The notes beneath the pieces are model-generated. The model was not told the DNA's origin. It made no database searches and worked only from the letters and a program-made list of their open reading frames with translations. Made by a program: the position numbers and the translations under genes. Shown in pieces: positions 33,190-43,204 of a stretch of 64,000 bases of DNA. The stretch is from Collybia mongolica (Eukaryota; Basidiomycota; Agaricomycetes; Agaricales; Clitocybaceae). Positions within the stretch are counted from its first letter, which is position 1. The number at the start of each line of letters is the position of its first letter. Location of the stretch: the NCBI GenBank assembly GCA_013420905.1, contig JAAXNY010000010.1, forward strand, positions 2,604,001-2,668,000, written 5' to 3'.

Positions 33190-33892
33190 GATGAAGGCGA
33201 TGCGAGAAAACGATGGCCAATTGGGCCATTTATCAAATTTTTGGAATGAATGGGGTTCTCCGATATCTTCACCAGCTGACGATGCTGCATGGCCTTATTC
33301 GCAACTTATTCGCAATGACAGTTCGATGGAAAATCTATTTTGGTTTTGGGGGCAGAAGCTATTAAATACCCTTGTTTGGGAGAAGGTGGTGGCGGCCGAT
33401 CATCGATTATCATTCGACCCAAATACTTTCAACAAGAGAACCATGGCACAGGGCATGTCTGACAGGTATCATCGTCTTCTAATTGGTGGCTTCTGTCGTT
33501 GTGTCCATATGTGTGAACGTAATCCTGTGGCACCATCCTACTCAGGTTCACCACCCTACCCTTCACGTTTTTACTCGACACGAGGCGTATTTCAGTCGAT
33601 CTCCGTCACCCCGGATCTCCGTGAATGTTCTAGCACGACCAAGAAACCCTTGTATCCGTTGACCTTACACCGATTAGTTATCTGATTCATGTGTACTGAT
33701 CTCCCCAGATGGCAAGTGAGATAAAATCAAAAGTATCACATTTTCCTAACAAGACGATGAAGAGGATGTACTACGGAATGTACAACTGGAGTCAGCGCAC
33801 GGAAGGGCATACCTGTTCGGCGTGTTATCAACTTGGACTAAGTTTCTCGAACATGGAAAGTGACTTACCCAGCACACTATGTTTGACTTCAC
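33190..33892. promoter_or_regulatory. Promoter region of gene A and 3' flank of gene B
   Basis: 703 bp without an ORF of note. It is conserved with 41469-42169 in the other arm, so at least part may be functional, or simply part of the duplicated unit. Confidence 0.4.
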
Positions 33893-34573
33893 TTACCCGC
33901 CTTTAGCTTTCTTCTGCGCATAACGGATCGAGAATTTCAAGTCGTCCGCAGCGTTGACGATTTTGTCTCTGGAGTCCTTGAGAAGTGTCTTTGTCTTCCT
34001 CAAGTCCTTTAGTGCCTCCTCCAGCTGGTGATACTTCTGCTCGGCCGCAATCGCGTCGATAATCGCCGCGACTGCTAATCCCGCCAACGCTCCCACGACC
34101 GCCCCCAACACCCCCGCAACAAACCCTTTAAGGACAACGTTCAAGATGGGCGTTAAGACGACGAAGACGGCGATACTGGCGGCGATGGACGCTGCCTCTG
34201 AGGCAAATCCATGATTCTTGAACTGAGCCATCAACTTCTCAATGTCGTCTGGAGTCTTCGTCCCCTCCCAGTTGTTAATAACGTGGTCGAGTGTCGGCTT
34301 GTCAACCGCGTCTAAGTCATCGTACTTTGCACGCGCGAGTCGCTCGATCTCCCCGTAGCGCGCGCGCACGTCTTCGATGAGTTGCTTAGGAGCTTTGGAG
34401 TCGTACTCTACGTGGGCGACAGTGGTTTTCAGCATGGTGTTGCATGAGTCGATGATGCCGTTGCTGGCGTTTTGGATGTACTTTAGATCTGAAATGATAT
34501 CGGTCACAAGGTCGTTGCACTCTTTCTCACGACCTTCGTTTCCAGGCCGGAAAACCTGCTCGAATACGCCCAT
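33893..34573 (-). CDS. Gene B: hydrophobic-hairpin helical protein, unknown family
   Basis: 226 residues, intronless, same family as A and closest to C (shared start MGVFEQVFRPGNE). Conserved landmarks: SDLKYIQNASNGIIDSCN, PKQLIEDVRARYGEIERLA, then a hydrophobic hairpin at about residues 125-175 (ASIAASIAVFVVLTPIL; GVLGAVVGALAGLAVAAII) and a basic coiled coil (AAEQKYHQLEEALKDLRKT). The Gly/Ala small-residue spacing in the second segment suggests tightly packed membrane helices. It is transcribed divergently from C across a 410 bp spacer. Partner B' at 40788 has no gaps relative to it. Function unknown; a role in membranes is inferred. Confidence 0.82.
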   Translation of the reverse strand: MGVFEQVFRPGNEGREKECNDLVTDIISDLKYIQNASNGIIDSCNTMLKTTVAHVEYDSKAPKQLIEDVRARYGEIERLARAKYDDLDAVDKPTLDHVINNWEGTKTPDDIEKLMAQFKNHGFASEAASIAASIAVFVVLTPILNVVLKGFVAGVLGAVVGALAGLAVAAIIDAIAAEQKYHQLEEALKDLRKTKTLLKDSRDKIVNAADDLKFSIRYAQKKAKGG

Positions 34574-34983
34574 GGTGTGATAGTGGTGTCGGTGGGATGA
34601 GTGGTGGGAGTAAGTGGTGAAGGACTACTTGTCCACCTGACTTTTGCGAACCAACTTTTAATATATGCGGCCCTAGGAAAGCAACCGAAGTCGCATGATT
34701 ACGCACCACATCTATGTCACTGACAATCTCTGGCATGAGGAATGAGATCGATCCTCGAGAAGCGAATAACTGCCAATCGAGGATGTATGAATACCAAGAA
34801 AAAACATGTATCCTAGATCTGGGGTTGTGCCAAAACATGCTGTCATAAATGCGATAATCGCCACATGGTACCTAGGAATAACAAGTTTTATGTATAAGAA
34901 TCCCGATTCGTACCCCAAACTCCACCTTACCAGACAATACATACCGCAACTACCACCAGACCTTATCACTCTTACACACAATC
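34574..34983. promoter_or_regulatory. Shared divergent promoter of genes B and C
   Basis: 410 bp between the start codons of B (minus) and C (plus). TATA-like stretches occur about 90 bp before each gene: atatattaaaag on the B side (about 34660) and tgtataaga on the C side (about 34893). The same layout recurs in the other arm at 40376-40787. The shared spacer suggests B and C are co-regulated. Confidence 0.5.
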
Positions 34984-35661
34984 ATGGGCGTCTTCGAAGA
35001 GGTTTTCAGGCCTGGAAACGAAGAACGCGAGCGCACATGTCGAAGTCTGATAACCGATATCGTATCGGACTTGAAATTCATCGCGAATGCATCCAACAAA
35101 ACAATCGACACGTTCAACAAGATGTTGGGGGAGACCGTTGAGAAGGTAGTGTTTGAGGAGAAAACGCCAGAGAAGCTCGTGGCGGACGTGCGCGCCCGAT
35201 TTTTGGAGATCGAGCGGCTCGCAAAAGTGAAGTACGAGAAAATCGAGGCGGGCGTCAACAAGCCGCCGCTCGATAACGTCGTCGAGAAGTTCAAGGGGAG
35301 GACGACTGAAGACATCGACAAGATCGTCGCCGAGTTCAAAGTTTACGGCATGTCTGCCAACACCGCCGGCATCGCCGCCGCAACCGTCGTCGTCACCACG
35401 CTCACGCCGCTGCTGTTGAAATCGCTCAGCGGGCTGGCGGCAACGATCACGGGCGGGTTCTTGGGGGCGGCTGCAGGTCTGATCGTGACCGCCATCATCG
35501 ACGCCATCGCTGCCGAGCAGAAGTACCGTAAGCTCGAAGAAGCGATCAAGGATCTGACCAGTACCCGCGATCTGTTGAGGAAAAACCGGGAGGCGGTGGT
35601 TGAATCGACCGACGAGTTGATGGCGGCGGTCAAGATGGCGGAAAAAGAGGGTAAAAAGTGA
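34984..35661 (+). CDS. Gene C: hydrophobic-hairpin helical protein, unknown family
   Basis: 225 residues, intronless. RPGNEERE lies at residues 9-16, SDLKFIANASNKTI at 28-41, VADVRARFLEIERLA at 66-80, a hydrophobic hairpin at about 125-175 (AATVVVTTLTPLLL; TITGGFLGAAAGLIVTAII) and a coiled coil at 176-225 (AAEQKYRKLEEAIKDL). The TGGFLGAAAG stretch is glycine-zipper-like. It converges on the FAD oxidoreductase, stop codons 200 bp apart. Long opposite-strand frames over this gene are products of its GC-rich codons. Partner C' is at 39698 and is the most similar of the three pairs. No known family recognised. Confidence 0.83.
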   Translation: MGVFEEVFRPGNEERERTCRSLITDIVSDLKFIANASNKTIDTFNKMLGETVEKVVFEEKTPEKLVADVRARFLEIERLAKVKYEKIEAGVNKPPLDNVVEKFKGRTTEDIDKIVAEFKVYGMSANTAGIAAATVVVTTLTPLLLKSLSGLAATITGGFLGAAAGLIVTAIIDAIAAEQKYRKLEEAIKDLTSTRDLLRKNREAVVESTDELMAAVKMAEKEGKK

Positions 35662-35860
35662 AGTTGAAGTCCAGCATAGTAGCGAAGCCTAGTCGTCGAA
35701 AATGTTATTTTTCCGTAGTCTCTTCTACTAGTCCTCGGATAAGCCACCACACGATTTCTGTACAAATACGAGCTCAATGACACTTCTTCGTTCATACTGT
35801 ACGACAACATTACTGGTATTGTCCCATATCCCACACATGACCTCTTCGACTCATGTGCGA

Positions 35861-37805
35861 TTACGCGGCCGTGACGTGCACACCAGCTGCCCACCTGACC
35901 CCGCCCAACACCGCGCTTCCAACCAGCCCCACAAGCCACCTCACACCCAAAGCCTCAACGAGATCAAACAACGTGGCAAGGACAACCACCGCCACCGTCC
36001 TATTTACCTCTTTCTCTGCGCGTTCGATCCGGAATGGGGGCCGCACCGTTGCTTTATTCGCCTCTTCAGAACACGAACCCGAGCCTCCGTGGGGTGAAAG
36101 GGCCGCTGCAGCAAGGAGTCCCGACGTGTACCCATCTTCGTGAAACCCGTAGTGGAGGTAAGCCCCTGCATACGAGATCCCACGCTTGCCTTGGATCTTA
36201 TGCATCTGTTTCTGAGCATGTACCGCCTAGCGCGAAAGTGCAGTCAGAAAAGACCGCTCTGAAAATGCGGTTAAAAAAACGGAACGCTTCAACATACCTT
36301 CGCATCCAGAACGGGGTGGTCATACCTCCATCTCCCCGCGACCAGATCTGGCCGAGGCTCGAGCGGTGGGTTGAGTGTGACGAGAACGGGGCCGTAGACG
36401 GATTCTGGGATGTGTTGGAGATCGTTCATCCCATCTGTGCATGCCGCGTGTCAGAGACATTAAAGCCTCATCAGAAGCGGTTTGGATACATACATGTCCT
36501 ACAGCAGGATGAGAGCGCGAAAAAAATGAAGGGGAGGTGACGTACAAAGCGACAGTGTCCTCGTTCGCTTTCCTACACCCCTGTGAATCGACGACTGAGT
36601 GCGTGAGGTAATTCCAACACGACCATGCAAGGCGACTTCGGGGCATTAACTTGAGGAAGCAGATGGGAACAAATTCGGAGGAAAACGAGGAGCGGACTAA
36701 CATTTTCGTCTGAATGCAGCACCGCCTCATTCTTGCTCCACTTGAACGCTCCAAGAATTTCTTCTTCTTGCTCTGTTATTCCATCTTCTCCGCTCGCACG
36801 CAAAATCTCGAGCACAGTATCAGAGTGGCATGCAAAGATGACATGATCGTATGGTTCGCTAGCTCCGTTGGAGGTGTTCAGGATCATTTCCAGAGTGGCG
36901 TGGTCGTGGGTTTCGATGCTTTGGACCCGTGTGGAGAGGTGAAGTTGTGACTTGGGTAGAGTCGAAAGAATCTGATCGACGTAGACCTTGCTGTAAAGCC
37001 GTTAATGACAATTGAGACCAGCTAGAACCAACCAACCTTCCACCTTTGAGAGTCAACCAAGACGGTTTTCCGGTTATTTGAAGGAGATGGTGATTGTGCA
37101 AAAACTGAATCTAATGTAAAAAGTAAGCATTAAAGCCGGGGAAAAAGTCAAGGAAACACACTAAAGTCCGTGCCGGAAAGTCCATGGCACACTTATCTGG
37201 AGGTGTGCTCCAAATTGCGGCGGTCATTGGCTTGAACGTATCAATAAGCCAAACAGCCTAGAAAGAGGAAAGAAGCAGCATACAATAAGATAATTATCTC
37301 GAAACGAGGACGAGTACCCCTCTCTATCCAGATACTCCCCAATCGACATTTCCTTCCCGTGATCCGCCTCTGCTAAAAACCTCCCTGCACATGCATTGAA
37401 CCTCGCCACGTCCCAAATCAACCGCCACATCCCCGGGGCCAGAAGGTTCCTCCATTGACAAAATACGGTGGCCAGATTTTTCCCTGCCCACTCGAATGCC
37501 CCGCCATCACGCGAAACACTGAAAGTCATCTCAGTTGGGAGGATACTGTCCCGCGTGGATGTATGCATGCGGAGGAAGCGCAGGAAATTGGGGTAGGTCG
37601 TCGGGTTGAAAACAATGAAACCCGTGTCGACAGCGACGTTCAGGTAATCATCCTTAGCTTCTGAGGGCGTGTATTGGACGGTGTGGGCATGTCCTCCAGG
37701 ACGAGAGTCGGCTTCGTACAGATGTACGGTGTGGTCGCTGTATTCGTTGAGGAGCCAGGTCGCTGCGAGCCCAGAAACGCCAGAACCGACAACGGCAACT
37801 TTCAT
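35861..37805 (-). CDS. FAD/NAD(P)-dependent oxidoreductase (COG2907-like amine oxidase fold)
   Basis: Eight exons: 37805-37284, 37230-37162, 37110-37037, 36990-36702, 36649-36546, 36498-36494, 36434-36298 and 36211-35861, giving about 516 residues. The N-terminal Rossmann motif VGSGVSGLAATWLL binds FAD, with YEADSRPGGHAHTV after it. Further family landmarks: DTGFIVFNPTTYPNF, DNYLI+PMTAAIWSTPPDKC, HNHHLLQITGKPSWLTLKGG, YDHVIFACHSD and GFHEDGYTSGLLAAAAL near the C-terminus, then a hydrophobic tail helix. Such proteins are flavoenzymes of the amine-oxidase superfamily with largely unknown substrate. Exon 6 is only 5 nt (gacat) and is needed to keep LTYGMNDLQ in frame. The last exon and part of exon 7 lie in the left arm of the inverted duplication. 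Confidence 0.88.
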
Positions 37806-39005
37806 AGTGAAGCTGGGATTTTGAGTGAGATGTCGTTGGCGGTTGAGGGTTGCAAGCGAATGCTTCTCTGGATCATACTGTCAGAAACTTCACGACTTCG
37901 ATACGACCATAGTGGATCAGATATGTACCATCAATAAAGTCAAATTCCCGATCAATAATCAATTTTATGTACTCTTGTCCGTCGACGTACAAGTCATTTT
38001 TCTATGCAATTTATTATTCATAACCCTCAAACGTTCAGTCACAATGAGCTCAGAGAGACAGCCCTCAGTCAAGGCTCAAAGAAACCTTCCACACTCGCCC
38101 CCTCTCCAGGTTCAAAACTTCAATCCCTAGTCCTTCAACGTCAAATTTTCATTCGGGTCCTTGTGGAAACCATGAACGAGCATTCTTAGTATCATAGCGT
38201 GGCATTTTTTCGTGAATTATTCCATAATACTACAAAATCACCGCTGATCACTTTGCAGGTTGGTCGTATTGTCACGTAGGTAGGTAAATTTTATTTTACC
38301 ACTGATTGCAGATATATCATTAGGAGGGCACTCGTACCTGAGATTCTCGTCGACAGGACTGTACATTGATCAGCTATTTATGTTTTAGAAGGTCAGAAAT
38401 TCAGTTCTTTATTATAGGTGCTGTTAGATAATCATTTCCAGAATCCCGCACGCCGATTCTCGAACCCATACATATACGTAACAGTGCCAGTGCCGGATTA
38501 GCGCCAGCTTGATGGATTCTGAATCTTCCAGACTTGAACCTCAGTTTAATTGTGGACACGGAGGGCAAGTGTAGAGTTATCAGTCAAATGAGAGCTATGT
38601 AAGTATCCCGCCCCCGCTCATCGGGATATTGTTCTGGCAGCTCATAGGTTTGCGTCCTGTTACAGGCTCCACGACTAGATGTTCTTCGCGATGGCGACGG
38701 GTACTATCGATTATTTTATTACTATGTGCTTTCTGAGGAGTATGTTTGGTTGCCAGTTCCGCTGTCCCAGCCAGTTAAAATCTTTACCCCTTATTCTGCG
38801 GCTTCTTTCGAAAATTCCAGACGTAGAAATCTACGACTTGACTCTTCACAGAAGGTATGCTGGGCTTGGTCTGCCCTTTGCGTATTCCGGTACATGACAA
38901 TACCAATCCTCAAAATTAGCCCACAGCTCGGCAAAGTGGACGGAAATCTTCATTGACAAGCTCTAGTTCCCCCTAATGATGTAAACACACGACCGACATG
39001 TCAGG
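37806..39005. other. Right part of the palindrome spacer, no gene seen
   Basis: The first part is the likely promoter of the FAD oxidoreductase. Small frames such as 38679-38897 (plus) show no family features. No transposon ends were found at the inner junction near 39006. Confidence 0.45.
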
Positions 39006-39458
39006 ACACCCTGTTCTGGATGCGAAGGTACGTTGTTCCATTTTTCTTTCCGCGTTCTCAGAGCGGCGTTTCTGACTAGACTTTCCTTCCAGACTATACA
39101 CGCCCAGAAACAGATGCACAAAATACAAGGAAAGCGCGGGATCTCGTATGTTGGCGCTTACCTCCACTATGGGTTTCACGAAGATGGGTTCACGTTGGGT
39201 CTTGTTGCTGCGGCCGCTCTTGCGGCGCGCGGAGGCTCGGGTTCGGGTTCTGAAGAGGCGACTAAAGAATCGGTACGGCCTCCCTTCCGGATTGAACGCG
39301 CCGAGAAAGAGGTAAACAGGACGGTGTGGATGGTTGTCCTTGCCACCTTGTTTGATCTCGTTGAGGCTTTGGGTGTGAGGTGGCTTATGGGGCTGGTTGA
39401 GAGCGCTGTGTTGGGCGGGGTCAGGTGGGCGGCTGGTGTGCACGTCACGGCTGTGTAA
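39006..39458 (+). pseudogene. Truncated 3' end of the FAD oxidoreductase
   Basis: Begins in the last bases of exon 7 (cctgttctggatgcgaag, PVLDAK), keeps the gtacg donor and intron, and then all of exon 8 (QMHKIQGKRGISYVGAYLHY, GFHEDGFTLGLVAAAAL, FDLVEALGVRWL) to the stop at 39456-39458. There is no start, FAD-binding domain or promoter. The exon 8 reading frame is still open, so decay is slow or the duplication is young. Confidence 0.88.
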
Positions 39459-39697
39459 TCGCACATGAGTCGAACACATGAGTTGAAGAGGTCATGTGTG
39501 GGATATGGGACAATACCAGTAATGTCGCCGTACAGTATTAACGAAGAAGTGTTATTGAGCTCATATTTGTGCAGAAATCACAGCAGCAACGGGAAAAGCA
39601 AAATCGTGTGGTAGTATATCCGAGGACTAGTAGAAGAGACTACGGAAAAATAACATTTTCCATCACAAGGTTTCGCGTACCATGTCGGACTTCAACA

Positions 39698-40375
39698 TCA
39701 CTTCTTAGCCTCTTTCTCCGCCATCTTGACTGCCATCATCAAATCATCGGTCGATTCAACCACCGCCTCCCGGTTTTCTTTCAACAGATCGCGGGTACTG
39801 GTCAGGTCCTTGATCGCTTCTTCGAGCTTACGGTACTTCTGCTCGGCGGCGACAGCATCGATGATGGCGGTCACGATCAGACCCGCAGCCGCCCCCAAGA
39901 ACCCGCCCGTGATCGTCGACGCCAGCCCGCTGAGCGATTTCAGCAGCAGCGGCGTGAGCGTGGCGACGACGACGGTTGCGGCGGCGATGCCGGCGGTGTT
40001 GGCAGACATGCCGTAGACTTTGAACTCGGCGACGATCTTGTCGATGTCTGCGGTCGTTCTCCCCTTGAACTTCTTGACGACGTTGTCGAGCGTCGGCTTG
40101 TTGACGCCCGCCTCGATTTTCTCGTACTTCGATTTTGCGAGCCGCTCGATCTCCAGAAATCGGGCGCGCACGTCCGCCACGAGCTTCTCTGGCGTTTTCT
40201 CCTCAAACACTACCTTCTCAACGCTCTCTCCCAGTATACCGTTGAACGTCTCGATTGTTTTGTTGGATGCATTGGTGATGTATTTCAAGTCTGATACGAT
40301 ATCGGTTATCAGATTTCGACATTTGCGCTCGCGTTCTTCGTTTCCAGGCCTAAAAACCTCTTCAAAGACGCCCAT
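39698..40375 (-). CDS. Gene C': paralogue of C
   Basis: 225 residues, same length as C with about 20 substitutions and no gap, so roughly 91% identical by eye. I chose the Met at 40375 (MGVFEEVFRPGNEERE), although the frame is open 24 codons further upstream, because every family member starts at this position. The hydrophobic hairpin is almost unchanged (TITGGFLGAAAGLIVTAII); changes fall mostly in surface-type helical positions. It shares a 412 bp divergent promoter with B' (40376-40787). Intact, so it is likely expressed. Confidence 0.83.
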   Translation of the reverse strand: MGVFEEVFRPGNEERERKCRNLITDIVSDLKYITNASNKTIETFNGILGESVEKVVFEEKTPEKLVADVRARFLEIERLAKSKYEKIEAGVNKPTLDNVVKKFKGRTTADIDKIVAEFKVYGMSANTAGIAAATVVVATLTPLLLKSLSGLASTITGGFLGAAAGLIVTAIIDAVAAEQKYRKLEEAIKDLTSTRDLLKENREAVVESTDDLMMAVKMAEKEAKK

Positions 40376-40787
40376 GATTTTGTGTAAGAGTGATGAGGTC
40401 TGGTGGTGGTTGCGGAGTATTGTCTGGTAAGGTGGAGTTTGGAGCATAAATTAGAACTCTTATACATAAACTTGTTGTTCCTAGGTACCATGCGGTGATC
40501 ATCGCGTTTATGACAGCATGTTTTGGCACAACCCCAGATGTTGGATACATGTTTTTTTCTTGGTATTCATACATCCCCGATTGGCAGTCAGTTATTCGCT
40601 TCTCGAGAATCAATCTCATTCCTCATGCCAGGGATTGTCAGTGGCATAGATGTGGTGCGTAATCATGCGACTTCGGTTGTTTTCCTAGGGCTGCATATAT
40701 TGAAAGTTGGTTCGCAAAAGTCAGGTGGACAAGCAGTCCTTCACCACTTACTCCTGCCATTCATCCCATCGACACCACTATCACACC
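40376..40787. promoter_or_regulatory. Shared divergent promoter of genes C' and B'
   Basis: Mirror image of 34574-34983. TATA-like sequences lie at similar distances (catatattgaaag near 40690 for B'; tgtataagag near 40460 for C'). Confidence 0.5.
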
Positions 40788-41468
40788 ATGGGCGTATTCG
40801 AGCAGGTTTTCCGACCTGGAAACGAAGATCGCGAGAAAGAGTGCAGCAATCTTGTGACCGACATCGTTTCAGATCTGAAGTACATCCAAAACGCCAGCAA
40901 CGGCATCATCGATTCATGCAACACTATGTTGAAAACCAAAGTCGCCCACGTCGAGTACGACTCCAAAGCTCCTAAGAAACTCATCGAAGACGTGCGCGCG
41001 CGCTACGAGGAGATCGAGAAACTCGCGCGCGCAAAGTACGACGATATAAATGCGGTGAACAAGCCGCCGCTCGACGATGTGATTAAGAAATGGGATGGGA
41101 AGAAGTCTCCAGACGAGATTGAGAAGTTGATAGCTCAGTTCAAGAATCACGGGTTTGCCTCAGAGGCAGCGTCCATCGCCGCTAGCATTGCCGTCTTCAT
41201 CGTCTTAACACCCATTTTGAGCATTTTCCTCAAGGGGTTCCTTGCGGGAACGTTGGGGGCGGTCGTGGGAGCATTCGCGGGAATAGTGGTCGCAGCAATT
41301 ATCGATGGGATCGCGGCCGAGCAGAAGTATGAAAAGCTGGAGGAGGCACTAAAGGACTTGAGGAAGACAAAAGAACTCTTGAAGGACTCTAGAGACAAGA
41401 TTGTCAACGCTGCGGACGACTTGAAATTCTCGATCCGTTATGCGCAGAAGAAAGCTAAGGAAGAGTGA
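40788..41468 (+). CDS. Gene B': paralogue of B
   Basis: 226 residues; start chosen at MGVFEQVFRPGNED, since the upstream in-frame extension is not conserved. About 34 substitutions from B with no gaps. Both copies keep the FKNHGFASEAASIAASIAVF stretch and most of the C-terminal coiled coil, while the charged stretch before the hairpin and the second hydrophobic segment differ most. No signal peptide, no intron. It is transcribed in the same direction as A' and SEN54. Confidence 0.82.
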   Translation: MGVFEQVFRPGNEDREKECSNLVTDIVSDLKYIQNASNGIIDSCNTMLKTKVAHVEYDSKAPKKLIEDVRARYEEIEKLARAKYDDINAVNKPPLDDVIKKWDGKKSPDEIEKLIAQFKNHGFASEAASIAASIAVFIVLTPILSIFLKGFLAGTLGAVVGAFAGIVVAAIIDGIAAEQKYEKLEEALKDLRKTKELLKDSRDKIVNAADDLKFSIRYAQKKAKEE

Positions 41469-42169
41469 AGTTAAACATAGTGTGCTGGGTAAGTCACCTT
41501 CCATGTTCGAGAAACTTAGTCCAAGTTGACAACACGCCGAACAGGCATGCCCTTCCGTGCGCTGACTCCAGTTGTACATTCCGTAGTACATCCTCTTCAC
41601 CGTCCTGTTAGAAAATGTGATACTTTTAATTTTATCTCACTTGCCATCTGAGGCGATCAGTCCACATGAATCAGATAACTGATCGATGTAAGGTCAATCG
41701 ATACAAGGGTTGCTTGGTCGTGCCAGAACCTCCACGGAGATCCTGGGTGGCGGAGATCGACTGAAATACGCCTCGTGTCGAGTAAAACGTGAAGGGCAGA
41801 GTGGTGCACCCTAGTAGGGATGGCGCCACAAGACTATGTTCACATGGGACACAACGACAGAAGCCACCAATTAGAAAACCATGATACCTGTCAAGCATGC
41901 CCTGTGCCATGGTTTTCTTGTTGGAAGTATTTGGGTAGAATGATAATTGATGATCAGCCGCCGCCGCCACTTTCTCTGAATAAGGGTACTTGTTAGGTTC
42001 TCCCCAAAAAGCGGAATGAATTTTCCATAGAATTGTCGTTGCGAATAAGTTGCGAATAAGGCCATGCAGCATCGTCAGCTGGTGAAGATATCGGAGAACC
42101 CCGTTTATTCCGAAAAATTGATAAATGACCCAATTGGCCATCAGTTTTTTTTTTCGCATCGTCTTCATC
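41469..42169. promoter_or_regulatory. 3' flank of B' and promoter region of A'
   Basis: 701 bp, counterpart of 33190-33892. Frames on the minus strand here are non-coding shadows. Confidence 0.4.
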
Positions 42170-42844
42170 ATGGGCAACGTTATCGAATCTATTACCCGAC
42201 CTGGCAACGCGGAGCGCGAGCAGCAAGTGAAGGACTTGATCATAGAAATCACCTCGGACCTGAAATTCATCAGGAATTCCGCCAATGATATCATCACGAC
42301 CATGAATGGTCTGCTGGACGCAAAGTTCGAGCAGGTCATCTTTGACGAGCATGAACCTAAGAAGCTTCTCGAAGACATTCGTGATCGTTTCGACGGAATA
42401 GAGAAAGCGGCCCGGAAGAAGTACGAGAAGATAGAAGAGACAATCGACACGCCACCCATCAACGAAGTGATTGCAAAGTGGAAAGGGAGGAGCACAGGAG
42501 AGATCAAAGATATGGTTGATCATTTTAAAGAACTCGGGTATGCAGGTGAAGCCGCCGCGCTGGCAACCAGCCTTGCCTTCTTCGTTGTGCTTGCGCCCAT
42601 CATGACCGCAGCATTCGGGCCCTTGGGGACTCTGGCGGCCGGCCTCATGGTGGCACTAGGAGGTCTCGCTGCGATGGTAATAGTTAGCGCTATCGCAGCA
42701 GAGGAGAGGTATCACAAACTCGAGCAGGCGAAAAAAGAGCTGACGGTGACAAAAAAATTGCTGGAGGACAACATGTATATGATCGCGAATTCGGCGGAGG
42801 AGTTGAAGGTGGCCGTGCGCATAGCAAAGGCGGAAGCGAGATAA
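42170..42844 (+). CDS. Gene A': paralogue of A
   Basis: 224 residues; start chosen at MGNVIESITRPGN to agree with A (an upstream in-frame ATG at 42125 gives a 15-residue extension not seen in the family). The first 75 residues are almost identical to A, and most of the roughly 30 changes fall in the linker, hairpin and C-terminal helix. No gap or stop. SEN54 starts 360 bp downstream on the same strand. Confidence 0.82.
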   Translation: MGNVIESITRPGNAEREQQVKDLIIEITSDLKFIRNSANDIITTMNGLLDAKFEQVIFDEHEPKKLLEDIRDRFDGIEKAARKKYEKIEETIDTPPINEVIAKWKGRSTGEIKDMVDHFKELGYAGEAAALATSLAFFVVLAPIMTAAFGPLGTLAAGLMVALGGLAAMVIVSAIAAEERYHKLEQAKKELTVTKKLLEDNMYMIANSAEELKVAVRIAKAEAR

Positions 42845-43204
42845 CTAGTTCTAACACGATTGATTGAAGTGAGTCCATGAATCTTTTTGCCTGACAGATC
42901 GTAAGCTTACCGCAAACTTTAGAAGATTGGAGTCTTCTAGTTTTCTCTTATTTCGACCAGCTTTTCGCTTGACAAATTACACGATGATTTTCGCCCCTTG
43001 GTTTCCGCTACATTTAGAAATAGTCTTTTTCAGTGCTGAAGCTTGTCTGTGCGAAGGGGTGCCCCCTCCCGACGTGGTCGTACATAAGGAGTGTGTTGCA
43101 AGTTACCAGAAACCGCAATAGAGAATGTGCGGGAATTGCCGGTGCAACAAAGCTCAAACTAAATCATCCAAATTCATCCATAAATTATTATCTCCGTCCT
43201 CAAG
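42845..43204. promoter_or_regulatory. 3' flank of A' and promoter region of SEN54
   Basis: 360 bp, present in both arms (left copy 32150-32514). The broken SEN54 copy therefore retains a promoter region. Confidence 0.45.

Larger units (their letters stand above)
31995..36319 (+). repeat. Left arm of a 4.3 kb inverted duplication
   Basis: This segment matches 39006-43366 in inverted orientation: broken SEN54 exon 1, genes A, B and C, then the last part of the FAD oxidoreductase. Matching covers the spacers as well as genes. The outer edge falls inside SEN54 intron 1; the inner edge falls inside exon 7 of the oxidoreductase. Confidence 0.93.

Noticed and set aside
35343..35939. 198-codon minus-strand ORF across gene C
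   Set aside because: Antisense to C and running into the oxidoreductase end; shadow of GC-rich codons.
39569..40294. 241-codon plus-strand ORF across C'
   Set aside because: Antisense to C'; its low-complexity Gly/Asp composition comes from C' codons.
41671..42507. 278-codon minus-strand ORF across A'
   Set aside because: Antisense to A'; the equivalent frame occurs opposite A, as expected from duplication rather than coding.
32515..42844. N-myristoylation of the hairpin family (start MG)
   Set aside because: Position 6 is Glu in A and the B/C starts also lack the small residue the consensus needs.
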